Below are positions 24,022-30,792 of a stretch of 64,000 nt of DNA, one piece after another. The stretch comes from Flammeovirga agarivorans (GTDB lineage: Bacteria > Bacteroidota > Bacteroidia > Cytophagales > Flammeovirgaceae). The notes beneath the pieces are model-generated. The model was not told where the DNA came from and made no database searches. It saw nothing but the letters and a program-made list of their open reading frames with translations. The translations under genes and the position numbers were made by a program. The DNA lies in the NCBI RefSeq assembly GCF_012641475.1, contig NZ_JABAIL010000001.1, positions 806,001-870,000 of the forward strand, in the 5' to 3' direction. Numbering within the stretch: position 1 is the stretch's first letter; each line of letters opens with the position of its first letter.

Positions 24022-25575
24022 CTAAGATACAACACCTTTTCCTAATATTGCTTCTAAAGCAGTAATTCTTTCTTTTTCTTTTCTGTGTTTTTTGAGTACC
24101 AAAGCATCAGAGGCTCTAACTGAACAATCTACAGATGGACAACGCTCACAAGTTTCGTTAACGAACTCCATACGTACTTTCTCAGATTGCCATATGTTGG
24201 TCTTTTCTCTGAACTTATCATTCATTAAAAAGCCAATGGTAATACTTGTATCGATAGACTCATCCACTAATGGTAATGCTCTTGCTACACTAATACAAAA
24301 ATACTCTTTTCCTGAAGTAATGTATTTCGAGATTTGAGCATCACAAATGTATTTGTCATGCTTTCCTTCCGCTCTGTTTTTCTCTAAATCTTCAAAGATT
24401 TTTAAAGAGACCCAACGTCTACAGTAGTGTTCAGATAGTACTGTACCATGCGGGCTATGTAAACCATCTAAATGAAGCTCTTTTGTTAAAGAGTATACAT
24501 TGCTTCCAGGTTTGTGATCTAATCTTAAGAAGAAAATTTTACTTAAACCAAAGTGTTTTGGAAGGATACTCATCATTCTATATAAGAATGTCTCAGGAGA
24601 AGTGTTGTGCTTAAGAATCAGCTCAATGAAATTATCAAAAGAGAAAGTACTACCTTCTAAAATCTTTTGGATATCTGCAATGATCCTCTCTTCTGGAACT
24701 AGAAGTGCTCCAGCAAAATACGTTGCCATGTAATCATTGAATAGCATATCAAATGATTTGACTTGCATCCAAGAATAGGTTTTAGAACGGTCTGCTAACC
24801 CTAAAATATGGAAAGCAGCTTCTCTAGCATAAATAAAAGTTCTTCTTCTTTGGTTTAATTTTTTATTAAGAAGGAGAGTTTTAGAGTGATCAGTATCTGA
24901 TTTCAGAATTGATCGAAAAGTATCTAAAGCTGGATGTTCACTAATAGAGTTGTGATCCAAGTGATAACCACAAACTTGCTTTAAGTACTGTTCTAATTGT
25001 TCTTCAAGTGGTTCTCCATCTTTAATAAACTCTGCTCTAAACTCTTTTGCAGATTTTTCAATGTCTTCAAAATAATTATCGTGAATTTCCTGATATGACC
25101 TTAATACAGAGAAATAAAAGTTTTCTACTGTAAGGTTATAATTTCTAGAAATTTCAACAATTGTATTAATAAAAGCTGAAAGTTTAGATGGAGCATCAGA
25201 CATTAACTCTAAGAGGTTTCTTGGCTCTAAACCAAAAACATCTAGAGGTAATTCCTGAAGAATATTTGAATTAAGAAGCTTGGAGATCGCACCTAATTTC
25301 TTAGAGATCTTTAAAGAAACAAGTTCATCGTATGAAACTCCTAATGCAGCAGCAAGAGCTGTGATTTTATTTCTTTTTGGGTATTTCTTTCCCTTCTCGA
25401 TTTCATTGATGTATGAAACCGACATCTCCGCTCTTTTTGCTAACTCCGATAATGATAATTTTTGTTCTTGTCTATGCATACGGACTTTCAATCCGAATAT
25501 AAGACGTATATTTTCCTCTAAAATCACAGGCAATGGATTTATCACACTTGGTTGAATGTTGACTGCATTTCGCAA
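24022..25575 (-). CDS. XRE-family regulator, RamB/PrpR-like, with C-terminal Cys cluster
   Basis: An XRE helix-turn-helix spans about 26-86 (LSLSELAKRAEMSVSYINEIEKGKKYPKRN, split around 41-70). The long C-terminal part resembles the short-chain acyl regulators RamB and PrpR of actinobacteria (an IrrE-like region near 235-300, with the zinc-protease HExxH missing, then the DUF2083-like region with HYCRRWVSLKIFE). Near the end, Cys476, Cys479 and Cys484 lie in ETCERCPSVDCSVR; mycobacterial PrpR binds a 4Fe-4S cluster through a similar set. By analogy it could sense acyl-CoA or redox state and control central carbon genes; that is inference. GCGAAA/GCAAA elements lie upstream. Confidence 0.85.
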   Translation of the reverse strand: MRNAVNIQPSVINPLPVILEENIRLIFGLKVRMHRQEQKLSLSELAKRAEMSVSYINEIEKGKKYPKRNKITALAAALGVSYDELVSLKISKKLGAISKLLNSNILQELPLDVFGLEPRNLLELMSDAPSKLSAFINTIVEISRNYNLTVENFYFSVLRSYQEIHDNYFEDIEKSAKEFRAEFIKDGEPLEEQLEQYLKQVCGYHLDHNSISEHPALDTFRSILKSDTDHSKTLLLNKKLNQRRRTFIYAREAAFHILGLADRSKTYSWMQVKSFDMLFNDYMATYFAGALLVPEERIIADIQKILEGSTFSFDNFIELILKHNTSPETFLYRMMSILPKHFGLSKIFFLRLDHKPGSNVYSLTKELHLDGLHSPHGTVLSEHYCRRWVSLKIFEDLEKNRAEGKHDKYICDAQISKYITSGKEYFCISVARALPLVDESIDTSITIGFLMNDKFREKTNIWQSEKVRMEFVNETCERCPSVDCSVRASDALVLKKHRKEKERITALEAILGKGVVS

Positions 25576-25672
25576 TCATGAATTAAATTTACATCAATTC
25601 ATTTTTTGTACCCGCTTTATACAGATAATTTCTGCAAAATTAGGACGATTTTTATAAAAAATATAGCATTTT

Positions 25673-25684
25673 GCGAAAATTCGC
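25673..25684. promoter_or_regulatory. Possible operator for the RamB-like regulator
   Basis: The palindrome GCGAA-AA-TTCGC lies about 100 nt upstream of the regulator start. RamB/PrpR proteins bind TTTGCAAA-like sites, which this resembles (TTTTGCGAAAA). Autoregulation is inferred. Confidence 0.3.
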
Positions 25685-25820
25685 TTTCATTTACTGTTTC
25701 GTTTACTTAATTTTGTGTCATAGATTAGCGACTTAATTATGACATAGCGATATGTCATTAAAAATAGTTCTACTTGCTAAAAGATACGCTAATAATCAGA
25801 TATATAATTTTTCGTTTTCA

Positions 25821-25855
25821 AAAAAAGGCTACCTTTTCAAAAGGTAGCCTTTTTT
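25821..25855 (-). terminator. Strong terminator after the anti-sigma-like gene (symmetrical)
   Basis: AAAAAAGGCTACCTT and AAGGTAGCCTTTTTT pair perfectly around a 5-nt loop. It ends the minus-strand gene at 25893, but would also work on the plus strand. Confidence 0.85.
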
Positions 25856-25892
25856 CTATATATTACTTTCGTAAAGTTTTGTAAATCAAAGC

Positions 25893-26243
25893 TTATGAAG
25901 CAAAGAAGACAAAAAGGCCACTAATAAAGACTAATAAACCTGCTGCTGCTACGGTCGCTGTACCATAAGCAACTAAGTCTTTTGCTAAATTACCTTTAGA
26001 AGGCAAAGAAGATACTCCATAATGTCGAGTAGAAAATGCTAGCCTTACTCTACGCTTTTTTTCTAAAGACCATGAAACCATTTGTGGACTCATTTCAATT
26101 ACCAAATCAAAGTCATCCCTTAGTTCAGCATCAGACATCAATTGACGTAGGAATTTCTGACTTTCTAAGTGGGAAAGTTTACCATCGAAAAAGTTTTCAA
26201 TGAGTTCAATGTTTTGGAAAGAAATGGATTCTAGGGTTTTCAT
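25893..26243 (-). CDS. Anti-sigma-like single-pass membrane protein, unknown function
   Basis: The 116-residue protein begins with a helical domain (IELIENFFDGKLSHLESQKFLRQLMSDAELRDDFD, about 12-46) of the type found at the N-terminus of Bacteroidota anti-sigma and FecR-like proteins. One membrane helix follows at about 92-114, ending FFAS at the C-terminus, so almost nothing would be periplasmic. No sigma factor gene is beside it. It could be an orphan anti-sigma factor or a small signalling adaptor; the evidence is the sequence pattern only. Confidence 0.65.
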   Translation of the reverse strand: MKTLESISFQNIELIENFFDGKLSHLESQKFLRQLMSDAELRDDFDLVIEMSPQMVSWSLEKKRRVRLAFSTRHYGVSSLPSKGNLAKDLVAYGTATVAAAGLLVFISGLFVFFAS

Positions 26244-26326
26244 GATGGTTACGTAGACAGTAGTGCTAATTTATTGATTCTAATCGATACAATATAAGAT
26301 AACAAAAAGCTACAGAACAATCTAAT

Positions 26327-26611
26327 TTATTTGTGACGTTCTTCTAAAATCTTAGTAACGTCTTCTAAACTGTAACCTTTAGCTCTTAATAGTACAATAT
26401 AATGATACATTAAATCTGCTGCTTCATTTAAGAATAAGTCTTCATTATCATCTTTAGCCTCAATCACTAATTCTACCGCTTCTTCTCCTACTTTTTGAGC
26501 TACTTTATTAATTCCTTTGGCAAATAAGCTGCTCGTGTAAGACGATTCCGAAGGATTATCGAATCTTTCCTTAATTGTTTGTTCTAGTGATTCTAGAAAT
26601 TTAATAGACAT
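26327..26611 (-). CDS. hisE: Phosphoribosyl-ATP pyrophosphatase (stand-alone)
   Basis: HisE hydrolyses phosphoribosyl-ATP to phosphoribosyl-AMP in the second step of histidine synthesis. The 94-residue protein has the all-alpha MazG-like fold with the conserved block SYTSSLFAKGINKVAQKVGEEAVELVIEAK (split over 23-52) and the metal-binding E-x-x-E...E-x-x-D acidic residues in KVGEEAVE and NEAADLMYH. In many Bacteroidota this domain is fused to HisI; here no HisI part precedes it and no other his gene is near. Confidence 0.93.
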   Translation of the reverse strand: MSIKFLESLEQTIKERFDNPSESSYTSSLFAKGINKVAQKVGEEAVELVIEAKDDNEDLFLNEAADLMYHYIVLLRAKGYSLEDVTKILEERHK

Positions 26612-26752
26612 TGTATTGTAATTTCGATTAATAATAATACTTGGGAATAAAGGTAATTGTTTCTATTCAAGTATGATATTTTTTGAACAAATAATTAATA
26701 ATCTCGAAGGAAATACCACCTTAAATTAAAGTTTTGATAAAAGAGAATAAAA

Positions 26753-26784
26753 AAAGGCCCAACCTTATTAAAGATTGAGCCTTT
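26753..26784 (-). terminator. Terminator after the thioredoxin / DUF6952-like operon
   Basis: AAAGGCCCAACCTT and AGATTGAGCCTTT pair with G-U and mismatch positions; the minus strand runs into seven T residues. Confidence 0.7.
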
Positions 26785-26837
26785 TCGCTAGAAGTGATTA
26801 AATTTCTACAAACTAAAAAATAAATCACTAAAGATTG

Positions 26838-27077
26838 CTATGAAATAGAACCTCTCACCATTGAAGTGTAAGCTCTTAAAGCAACTTTAAAGTCTTCACC
26901 AGCATCTACTTTTTCTTTTATCCAGATTGCCGCAAATGCATGAGTAAGTTGTTCCCCTTCATCATCACCACCAATCTCAATAGTGGGTTGTTGTTCTTCA
27001 GCTAAAGCCTCTTCGGCAGCTTGAAGCTCTTCCAATGAGTAGGTTTCTACTAATTTTTTTATAACTGGTATTTTCAT
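26838..27077 (-). CDS. Small acidic protein, DUF6952-like
   Basis: The 79-residue protein reads MKIPVIKKLVETYSLEELQ, AAEEALAEEQQPTIEI, GGDDEGEQLTHAFAAIWIKEK. I believe this is the DUF6952 family, which in Bacteroidota is encoded next to a thioredoxin. The start codon overlaps the thioredoxin stop as TAATG, so translation is coupled. It has no signal peptide. It is likely a cytoplasmic partner or substrate of that thioredoxin, by position only. Confidence 0.75.
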   Translation of the reverse strand: MKIPVIKKLVETYSLEELQAAEEALAEEQQPTIEIGGDDEGEQLTHAFAAIWIKEKVDAGEDFKVALRAYTSMVRGSIS

Positions 27078-27394
27078 TATTTCAATTTTTCGATAAGTTC
27101 TACAACAGCATCTTCTTTAGACATTGGACCTCCTTCAACTAATTTACCATCTTTGAAAATGGCAAAAAATGGAAGGTTATTAACTCCTGCTAATGCTCTT
27201 GCTTCAGGACTTTCTTCAGCGTTTACATCAAGAAAAGCAATACCCTCAAAACGTTCATCACCTGAAAGTCTTTTAAATTTTGGTTTGAATAAACGACAGC
27301 TGCCACACCATCCTGCGAAATATTTTACTACAACTTTATCATTTTGAGATAATAACTCTTGGAAATTGCTATCATTTGCATCGATAACTGCCAT
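27077..27394 (-). CDS. Thioredoxin family protein with CGSC active site
   Basis: This is a 105-residue cytoplasmic thioredoxin fold. The redox site is Trp29-Cys30-Gly-Ser-Cys33, where classic thioredoxins have CGPC; a Ser for Pro change normally makes the site more oxidising. The cis-proline is Pro76 (NNLPFF), and the buried Asp of classic thioredoxin is absent. The stop overlaps the DUF6952-like start. It is divergent from the TrpF-like gene across a 177-nt gap. Confidence 0.92.
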   Translation of the reverse strand: MAVIDANDSNFQELLSQNDKVVVKYFAGWCGSCRLFKPKFKRLSGDERFEGIAFLDVNAEESPEARALAGVNNLPFFAIFKDGKLVEGGPMSKEDAVVELIEKLK

Positions 27395-27571
27395 GTTGAT
27401 TCTTATTTTAAAGGGGTGATTAAAAAACTCTTAATATAAGGTAGTTGTACGTATAAACTTGAATATTGATTTCCTCCTTTCAATCTATTTTACAACCTTT
27501 GCAAAAATAATTATTATTAAACAAAATTGGGGTATTTTCTAAGGATACTTACAACGTAATTATAAAATTTT

Positions 27572-28180
27572 ATGGGACTGAAAACACGCGTATTTGTTTC
27601 AGATGTAGATAATTTGGGAGACGGTAGATATTGTGCAGGAATGGGAGTGGAAATGATTGGTTTTCCTATCGAAGAGAGTCACCCACGCTATGTTTCAGCA
27701 GATAAATACAAAGAGATCGCAAGTTGGTTGGCAGGAATTAAATTTGCAGGTGAGGTATACTCTTCAGCAGATGTAGACTTTGCTGCTTATGATGCTATCG
27801 AAACCATCGTTACTGACAACCCCGCTTTAGTTGATGACCTTTCTAACAGAGGAAAAACTTTAATGTACAAGATTGAAGTGACTTCTTTGGAAGAAACAGA
27901 ACAACAAATGTCGATGTTGGAGCAAAAAGTAGATTTATTCCTATTAGAGTTTTCTGCTGATTTAACGGCACAGGATTATGCATCTATTCGTCAGTTAACA
28001 GAAGAATATAAAGTGATTATCGCTGGTGGCTTTAATGAAAATACTGTAAATGATCTATTGGATGAGGCGAAACCAGAAGGTATAGCTTTAAAAGGTGGTT
28101 CTGAGGTTGCTGTAGGTGTAAATACCTTTGATGGCCTAGTAGAAGTTTTAGAAGCTATTGAAACGGACGAGTGGGCTTAG
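27572..28180 (+). CDS. TrpF-like (phosphoribosylanthranilate isomerase-like) barrel lacking the catalytic Cys
   Basis: The 202-residue protein follows the TrpF barrel plan: an N-terminal strand and loop, GMGVEMIGFPIEESHPRYVSADKYKEI (24-50), and a phosphate-binding C-terminus KVIIAGGFNENTVNDLLDEA, then GIALKGGSEVAVGVNTFD. True TrpF begins K-[IV]-C-G, with the Cys as general base; here this reads RVFVSDVDN, so the Cys is gone. The general acid Asp of the sixth strand is also not in place (LFLLEFS). It therefore probably is not an active isomerase; a binding or altered-activity barrel is more likely. It stands alone with a good terminator. Confidence 0.75.
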   Translation: MGLKTRVFVSDVDNLGDGRYCAGMGVEMIGFPIEESHPRYVSADKYKEIASWLAGIKFAGEVYSSADVDFAAYDAIETIVTDNPALVDDLSNRGKTLMYKIEVTSLEETEQQMSMLEQKVDLFLLEFSADLTAQDYASIRQLTEEYKVIIAGGFNENTVNDLLDEAKPEGIALKGGSEVAVGVNTFDGLVEVLEAIETDEWA

Positions 28181-28221
28181 TACTCTCGTTTGCATAAAGA
28201 AATAGATTACCAAAAATATTT

Positions 28222-28253
28222 ATAGGGTGTTTTGAAAAAAACATCCTATTTTT
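28222..28253 (+). terminator. Terminator after the TrpF-like gene
   Basis: ATAGGGTGTTTT and AAAACATCCTAT form a 12-bp stem with one G-U pair and a 4-nt loop, then five T residues. Confidence 0.8.
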
Positions 28254-28271
28254 ATGTCTAAACAGTAGACT

Positions 28272-28577
28272 ATGTATTTAGAAGCTTGGAATAAATTACG
28301 GGAACGTTTTGAAATTGAAGAACCTGACTTCAAAGCCGATTCATTTGGAGAAACAGCAGATAAATTATCAGAATATTTTGAACACCTATTACGTACTGAC
28401 TCTTCAAGATTGATGAACGGTTTGTATAGAATTGATGTTCGAGAAGATCTCGTAAAAGAGGCTTTTGAACAAGGTAGTTTAACTGATATTGCAGATGCTT
28501 TGGCTCGTTTGGCTTTAAGAAGAGAATGGGAAAAGCAAAAAATGAGAGAACGTTGGTCTAATATGGACGATATTTAA
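28272..28577 (+). CDS. Small unknown protein translationally coupled to xerD
   Basis: I do not recognise this 101-residue, charged, helical cytoplasmic protein (MYLEAWNKLRERFEIEEPDF..., then RIDVREDLVKEAFEQGSLTDIADALARL). It has no membrane segment. Its TAA overlaps the xerD start as TAATG, so the two are co-translated. It could be a XerD accessory protein or only a neighbour; sequence alone does not decide. Confidence 0.75.
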   Translation: MYLEAWNKLRERFEIEEPDFKADSFGETADKLSEYFEHLLRTDSSRLMNGLYRIDVREDLVKEAFEQGSLTDIADALARLALRREWEKQKMRERWSNMDDI

Positions 28578-29482
28578 TGGATTGGAATACTTCAATAAAA
28601 GACTACTCTCTTTACTTGAGATTGGAAAGAGGAATGTCTGATAATACTCTGGAAGCATATATTCGGGATGTAAGGAAATTAAAAGATTTTCTATTACTGA
28701 TAGAATCTACAGAGAAGCCTAATACTTTAACAAGAGATGACATCATGCAATTTATGATGTACTTGAATAAAGAGTTCTTCTTGGCTACATCTTCTCAAGC
28801 TCGCATATTGTCTTCACTGAAATCATTTTTTTTATATCTCAACGAAACAGATCAGACCGAAAACAATCCAGTCGAACTGATAGAGGCTCCTCGTTTACCT
28901 AAAAAACTGCCAGATACTCTTGAAGTAGAAGAAATAGATAACTTAATAGCAGCAATTAACCACACTACTTATGAAGGGAGGAGAAACCATGCTATTATTG
29001 AAGTACTATATGGATGCGGACTAAGAGTTTCAGAATTAATCAACCTTACACTAGACTGCCTTTATTTTGAAGAAGGTTTTATTAAAGTTGTAGGCAAAGG
29101 AGATAAAGAACGATTTGTACCAATTGGTGAAGAAGCAATACATCAAGTGGACTTATACCTCCAAAACGATAGACATACTAAAACGCCAAAGAAAGGTTCA
29201 GAAAGTATACTCTTTCTCAATAGAAGAGGAGCTAAGCTTACTAGAGTTATGATTTTTACTATAGTGAAAAGGTTGGCAGAAGAAATCCAGTTGGGTAAAA
29301 ATATTAGCCCTCATACATTTAGACATTCATTTGCCTCACATATGGTAGAGGGTGGAGCAGATCTTAGGGCTGTTCAAGAAATGCTAGGACATGAATCAAT
29401 TACAACCACTGAGATCTATACGCACCTTAATAAAGATTACCTCCAACAAGTGGTGACAGAGTTTCATCCAAGAGTAAATTAG
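28577..29482 (+). CDS. xerD: Site-specific tyrosine recombinase XerD
   Basis: This recombinase resolves chromosome dimers at dif together with XerC. The SAM-like N-terminal DNA-binding domain covers about 1-105. The catalytic residues are all present: Arg150 (GLRVSEL), Lys174 (GKGDKE), His246 and Arg249 (SPHTFRHSF), His272 (LGHESI) and nucleophile Tyr281 (EIYTH). The 301-residue length and the motifs match chromosomal XerD, not a phage or integron integrase. The neighbours are housekeeping genes, and no dif site was identified in the window. Translation is coupled to the preceding small gene. Confidence 0.93.
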   Translation: MDWNTSIKDYSLYLRLERGMSDNTLEAYIRDVRKLKDFLLLIESTEKPNTLTRDDIMQFMMYLNKEFFLATSSQARILSSLKSFFLYLNETDQTENNPVELIEAPRLPKKLPDTLEVEEIDNLIAAINHTTYEGRRNHAIIEVLYGCGLRVSELINLTLDCLYFEEGFIKVVGKGDKERFVPIGEEAIHQVDLYLQNDRHTKTPKKGSESILFLNRRGAKLTRVMIFTIVKRLAEEIQLGKNISPHTFRHSFASHMVEGGADLRAVQEMLGHESITTTEIYTHLNKDYLQQVVTEFHPRVN

Positions 29483-29491
29483 CAATAAAAA

Positions 29492-29533
29492 AAGGTTGCT
29501 TGAATTGTATATCATGCAACCTTGAATTTTTTT
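29492..29533 (+). terminator. Bidirectional terminator between xerD and siaC
   Basis: AAGGTTGC and GCAACCTT pair around a 16-nt loop. T runs follow on both strands (seven on the minus side). Confidence 0.8.
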
Positions 29534-29557
29534 AGTAGTCCTACTAATATTAATCCC

Positions 29558-29935
29558 TTAATATGGAAGTAAATTAAATGAAAGCTCAACGTCATCAGCG
29601 TATTCTTCACCGCTTTCTAACATATCTACATCATTTTCTTCGTAATACCAATTGACAGTAACTTTACCTTCTTTGTCATTTTGGTAATCTTCTAACATTG
29701 TTAATATTTCAAGGAAACGTCTAGAAGATGAAGTATTGAAATAAGACATCTTAAAGTTTAATGTAATTTCCTTTCCTGGAGCTTCTAGGTAGTCTTCTAA
29801 CCATGAGAAGATAGGGCCAAAAAACTCAGTAGTATACTCATGATACGATTCGCCTTCCAATTCTAAAACGCCTGTCTGAGCATTGAAATCAATTCTTGGA
29901 ATATATGTGGATCCGTCAATATGGAAGTTTTCCAT
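29558..29935 (-). CDS. siaC: SiaC family regulatory phosphoprotein (DUF1987)
   Basis: This 125-residue STAS-like protein shows the SiaC pattern: an N-terminal beta hairpin (STYIPRIDFNAQTGVLELEGESY), then FFGPIFSWLEDYLEA and FKMSYFNTSSSRRFLEIL. Thr68 in the last block stands where Pseudomonas SiaC carries its phosphorylated threonine (Thr68 there). SiaC is phosphorylated by SiaB and, when unphosphorylated, activates a diguanylate cyclase. The siaB-like gene lies 11 nt upstream on the same strand. No SiaA phosphatase or SiaD cyclase gene is in the window. Confidence 0.9.
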   Translation of the reverse strand: MENFHIDGSTYIPRIDFNAQTGVLELEGESYHEYTTEFFGPIFSWLEDYLEAPGKEITLNFKMSYFNTSSSRRFLEILTMLEDYQNDKEGKVTVNWYYEENDVDMLESGEEYADDVELSFNLLPY

Positions 29936-29946
29936 GCTATTTGATT

Positions 29947-30504
29947 TTAAAGTTCTTTATTAACTTTTACTGACAATATAAAAAATGACCTGGTCTCGTC
30001 GTAGTCTTTTATGTTTATTTCAATCGGGTTTCCGGACTTACGAACCATGTCTATAAAACCTAAGTTTGCACCAGGTTTCCCTTCTCGTTGTGGAGCTTTG
30101 CGTTGTTCTCTGTAAAATTGTTTCAATTTATCGGGAGACAACCCATTAATATAGTTTGCCCTTTCTATTAAAGGAGGAACTTCTGTTTTAATAATACAGT
30201 TACCTGATGTGATGATATAATGATCATCATCTTCAGCTATAGCTACAATTCCCACGCCAATATCTCTTCCATCCTTTTCAGAGTATTGTTTTTCTGCAGA
30301 ATAATGGTGAATATTTTGAGCCATTTCAATAACAATGGCGAAAAGACGTTTAGCAATTACCCTACTTTCTGGAGTGTTCCTTAAACTCTTACCTATCAAA
30401 GCAAGTACGTCCTGAGAAAAAATACCTTGGAATGCCAAGGAGATTTTTCTAGCAGACAGTTGTTGCTTGAAAGTCTTAACACTAAAATGTTCCATATATG
30501 CCAT
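29947..30504 (-). CDS. siaB: SiaB family protein kinase (GHKL fold, DUF6272)
   Basis: This 185-residue kinase should phosphorylate the SiaC-like protein encoded next. The GHKL ATP-binding motifs are the N box EMAQNIHHYS at 58-67 and a G box GANLGFIDMVRKSG at 146-159. The N-terminal helix ISLAFQGIFSQDVLALIGKS is the DUF6272 start. No sensor or membrane part is fused. Together with SiaC it makes a partner-switch module that in Pseudomonas controls c-di-GMP and aggregation; here the output is unknown. Confidence 0.88.
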   Translation of the reverse strand: MAYMEHFSVKTFKQQLSARKISLAFQGIFSQDVLALIGKSLRNTPESRVIAKRLFAIVIEMAQNIHHYSAEKQYSEKDGRDIGVGIVAIAEDDDHYIITSGNCIIKTEVPPLIERANYINGLSPDKLKQFYREQRKAPQREGKPGANLGFIDMVRKSGNPIEINIKDYDETRSFFILSVKVNKEL

Positions 30505-30701
30505 AATTCTTCCGGCCTTAATGCTTAGTTCGTTTAAAAAATCTCTTTAACTAAAATCAGATAGCTAAAAAATTAGATAAAGTCTTGATTCTGTTATTGG
30601 ACTGTAGTCCAATTATACTATTTTTTAATGAAAGTTTAATAACTATTCAAAACTTTAGTTACAACTTTTTTGCCACTTATTCAATAAACGCTAAAAAATG
30701 A

Positions 30702-30733
30702 TTGTCAGTATATAAATGATCTTTTTATTTTTG
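30702..30733 (+). promoter_or_regulatory. Bacteroidota-type promoter upstream of the DUF1573 gene
   Basis: TTG (30702-30704) and TATTTTTG (30726-30733) are 21 nt apart and match TTG-N(17-23)-TAnnTTTG. The start codon is 59 nt downstream. Confidence 0.6.
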
Positions 30734-30792
30734 TGTTTTAGCGAAGAAGTAGCTTAGTTAGATATATATAATTCAAGTAAATATAAGATAAG

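Larger units (their letters stand above)
25576..25892. other. Gene-free gap with palindromes and a terminator
   Basis: This 317-nt stretch is upstream of the RamB-like gene and downstream of an anti-sigma-like gene. It contains the palindrome GCGAA-AA-TTCGC (25673-25684), a TGCAAAA element (25632-25638), the 8-bp inverted repeat ATGACATA/TATGTCAT with a GCGA centre (25739-25758), and a long A/T-flanked terminator at 25821-25855. I see no coding frame in it. Confidence 0.6.

Noticed and set aside
26637-26674. Inverted repeat ATACTTG/CAAGTAT upstream of hisE
   Set aside because: Short arms and a long spacer in A/T-rich DNA; not strong enough to call a site.
28577-29482. Tyrosine recombinase as a sign of an integrated element
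   Set aside because: All motifs and the length fit chromosomal XerD, and neighbours are housekeeping genes; no attachment repeats or element genes are present.
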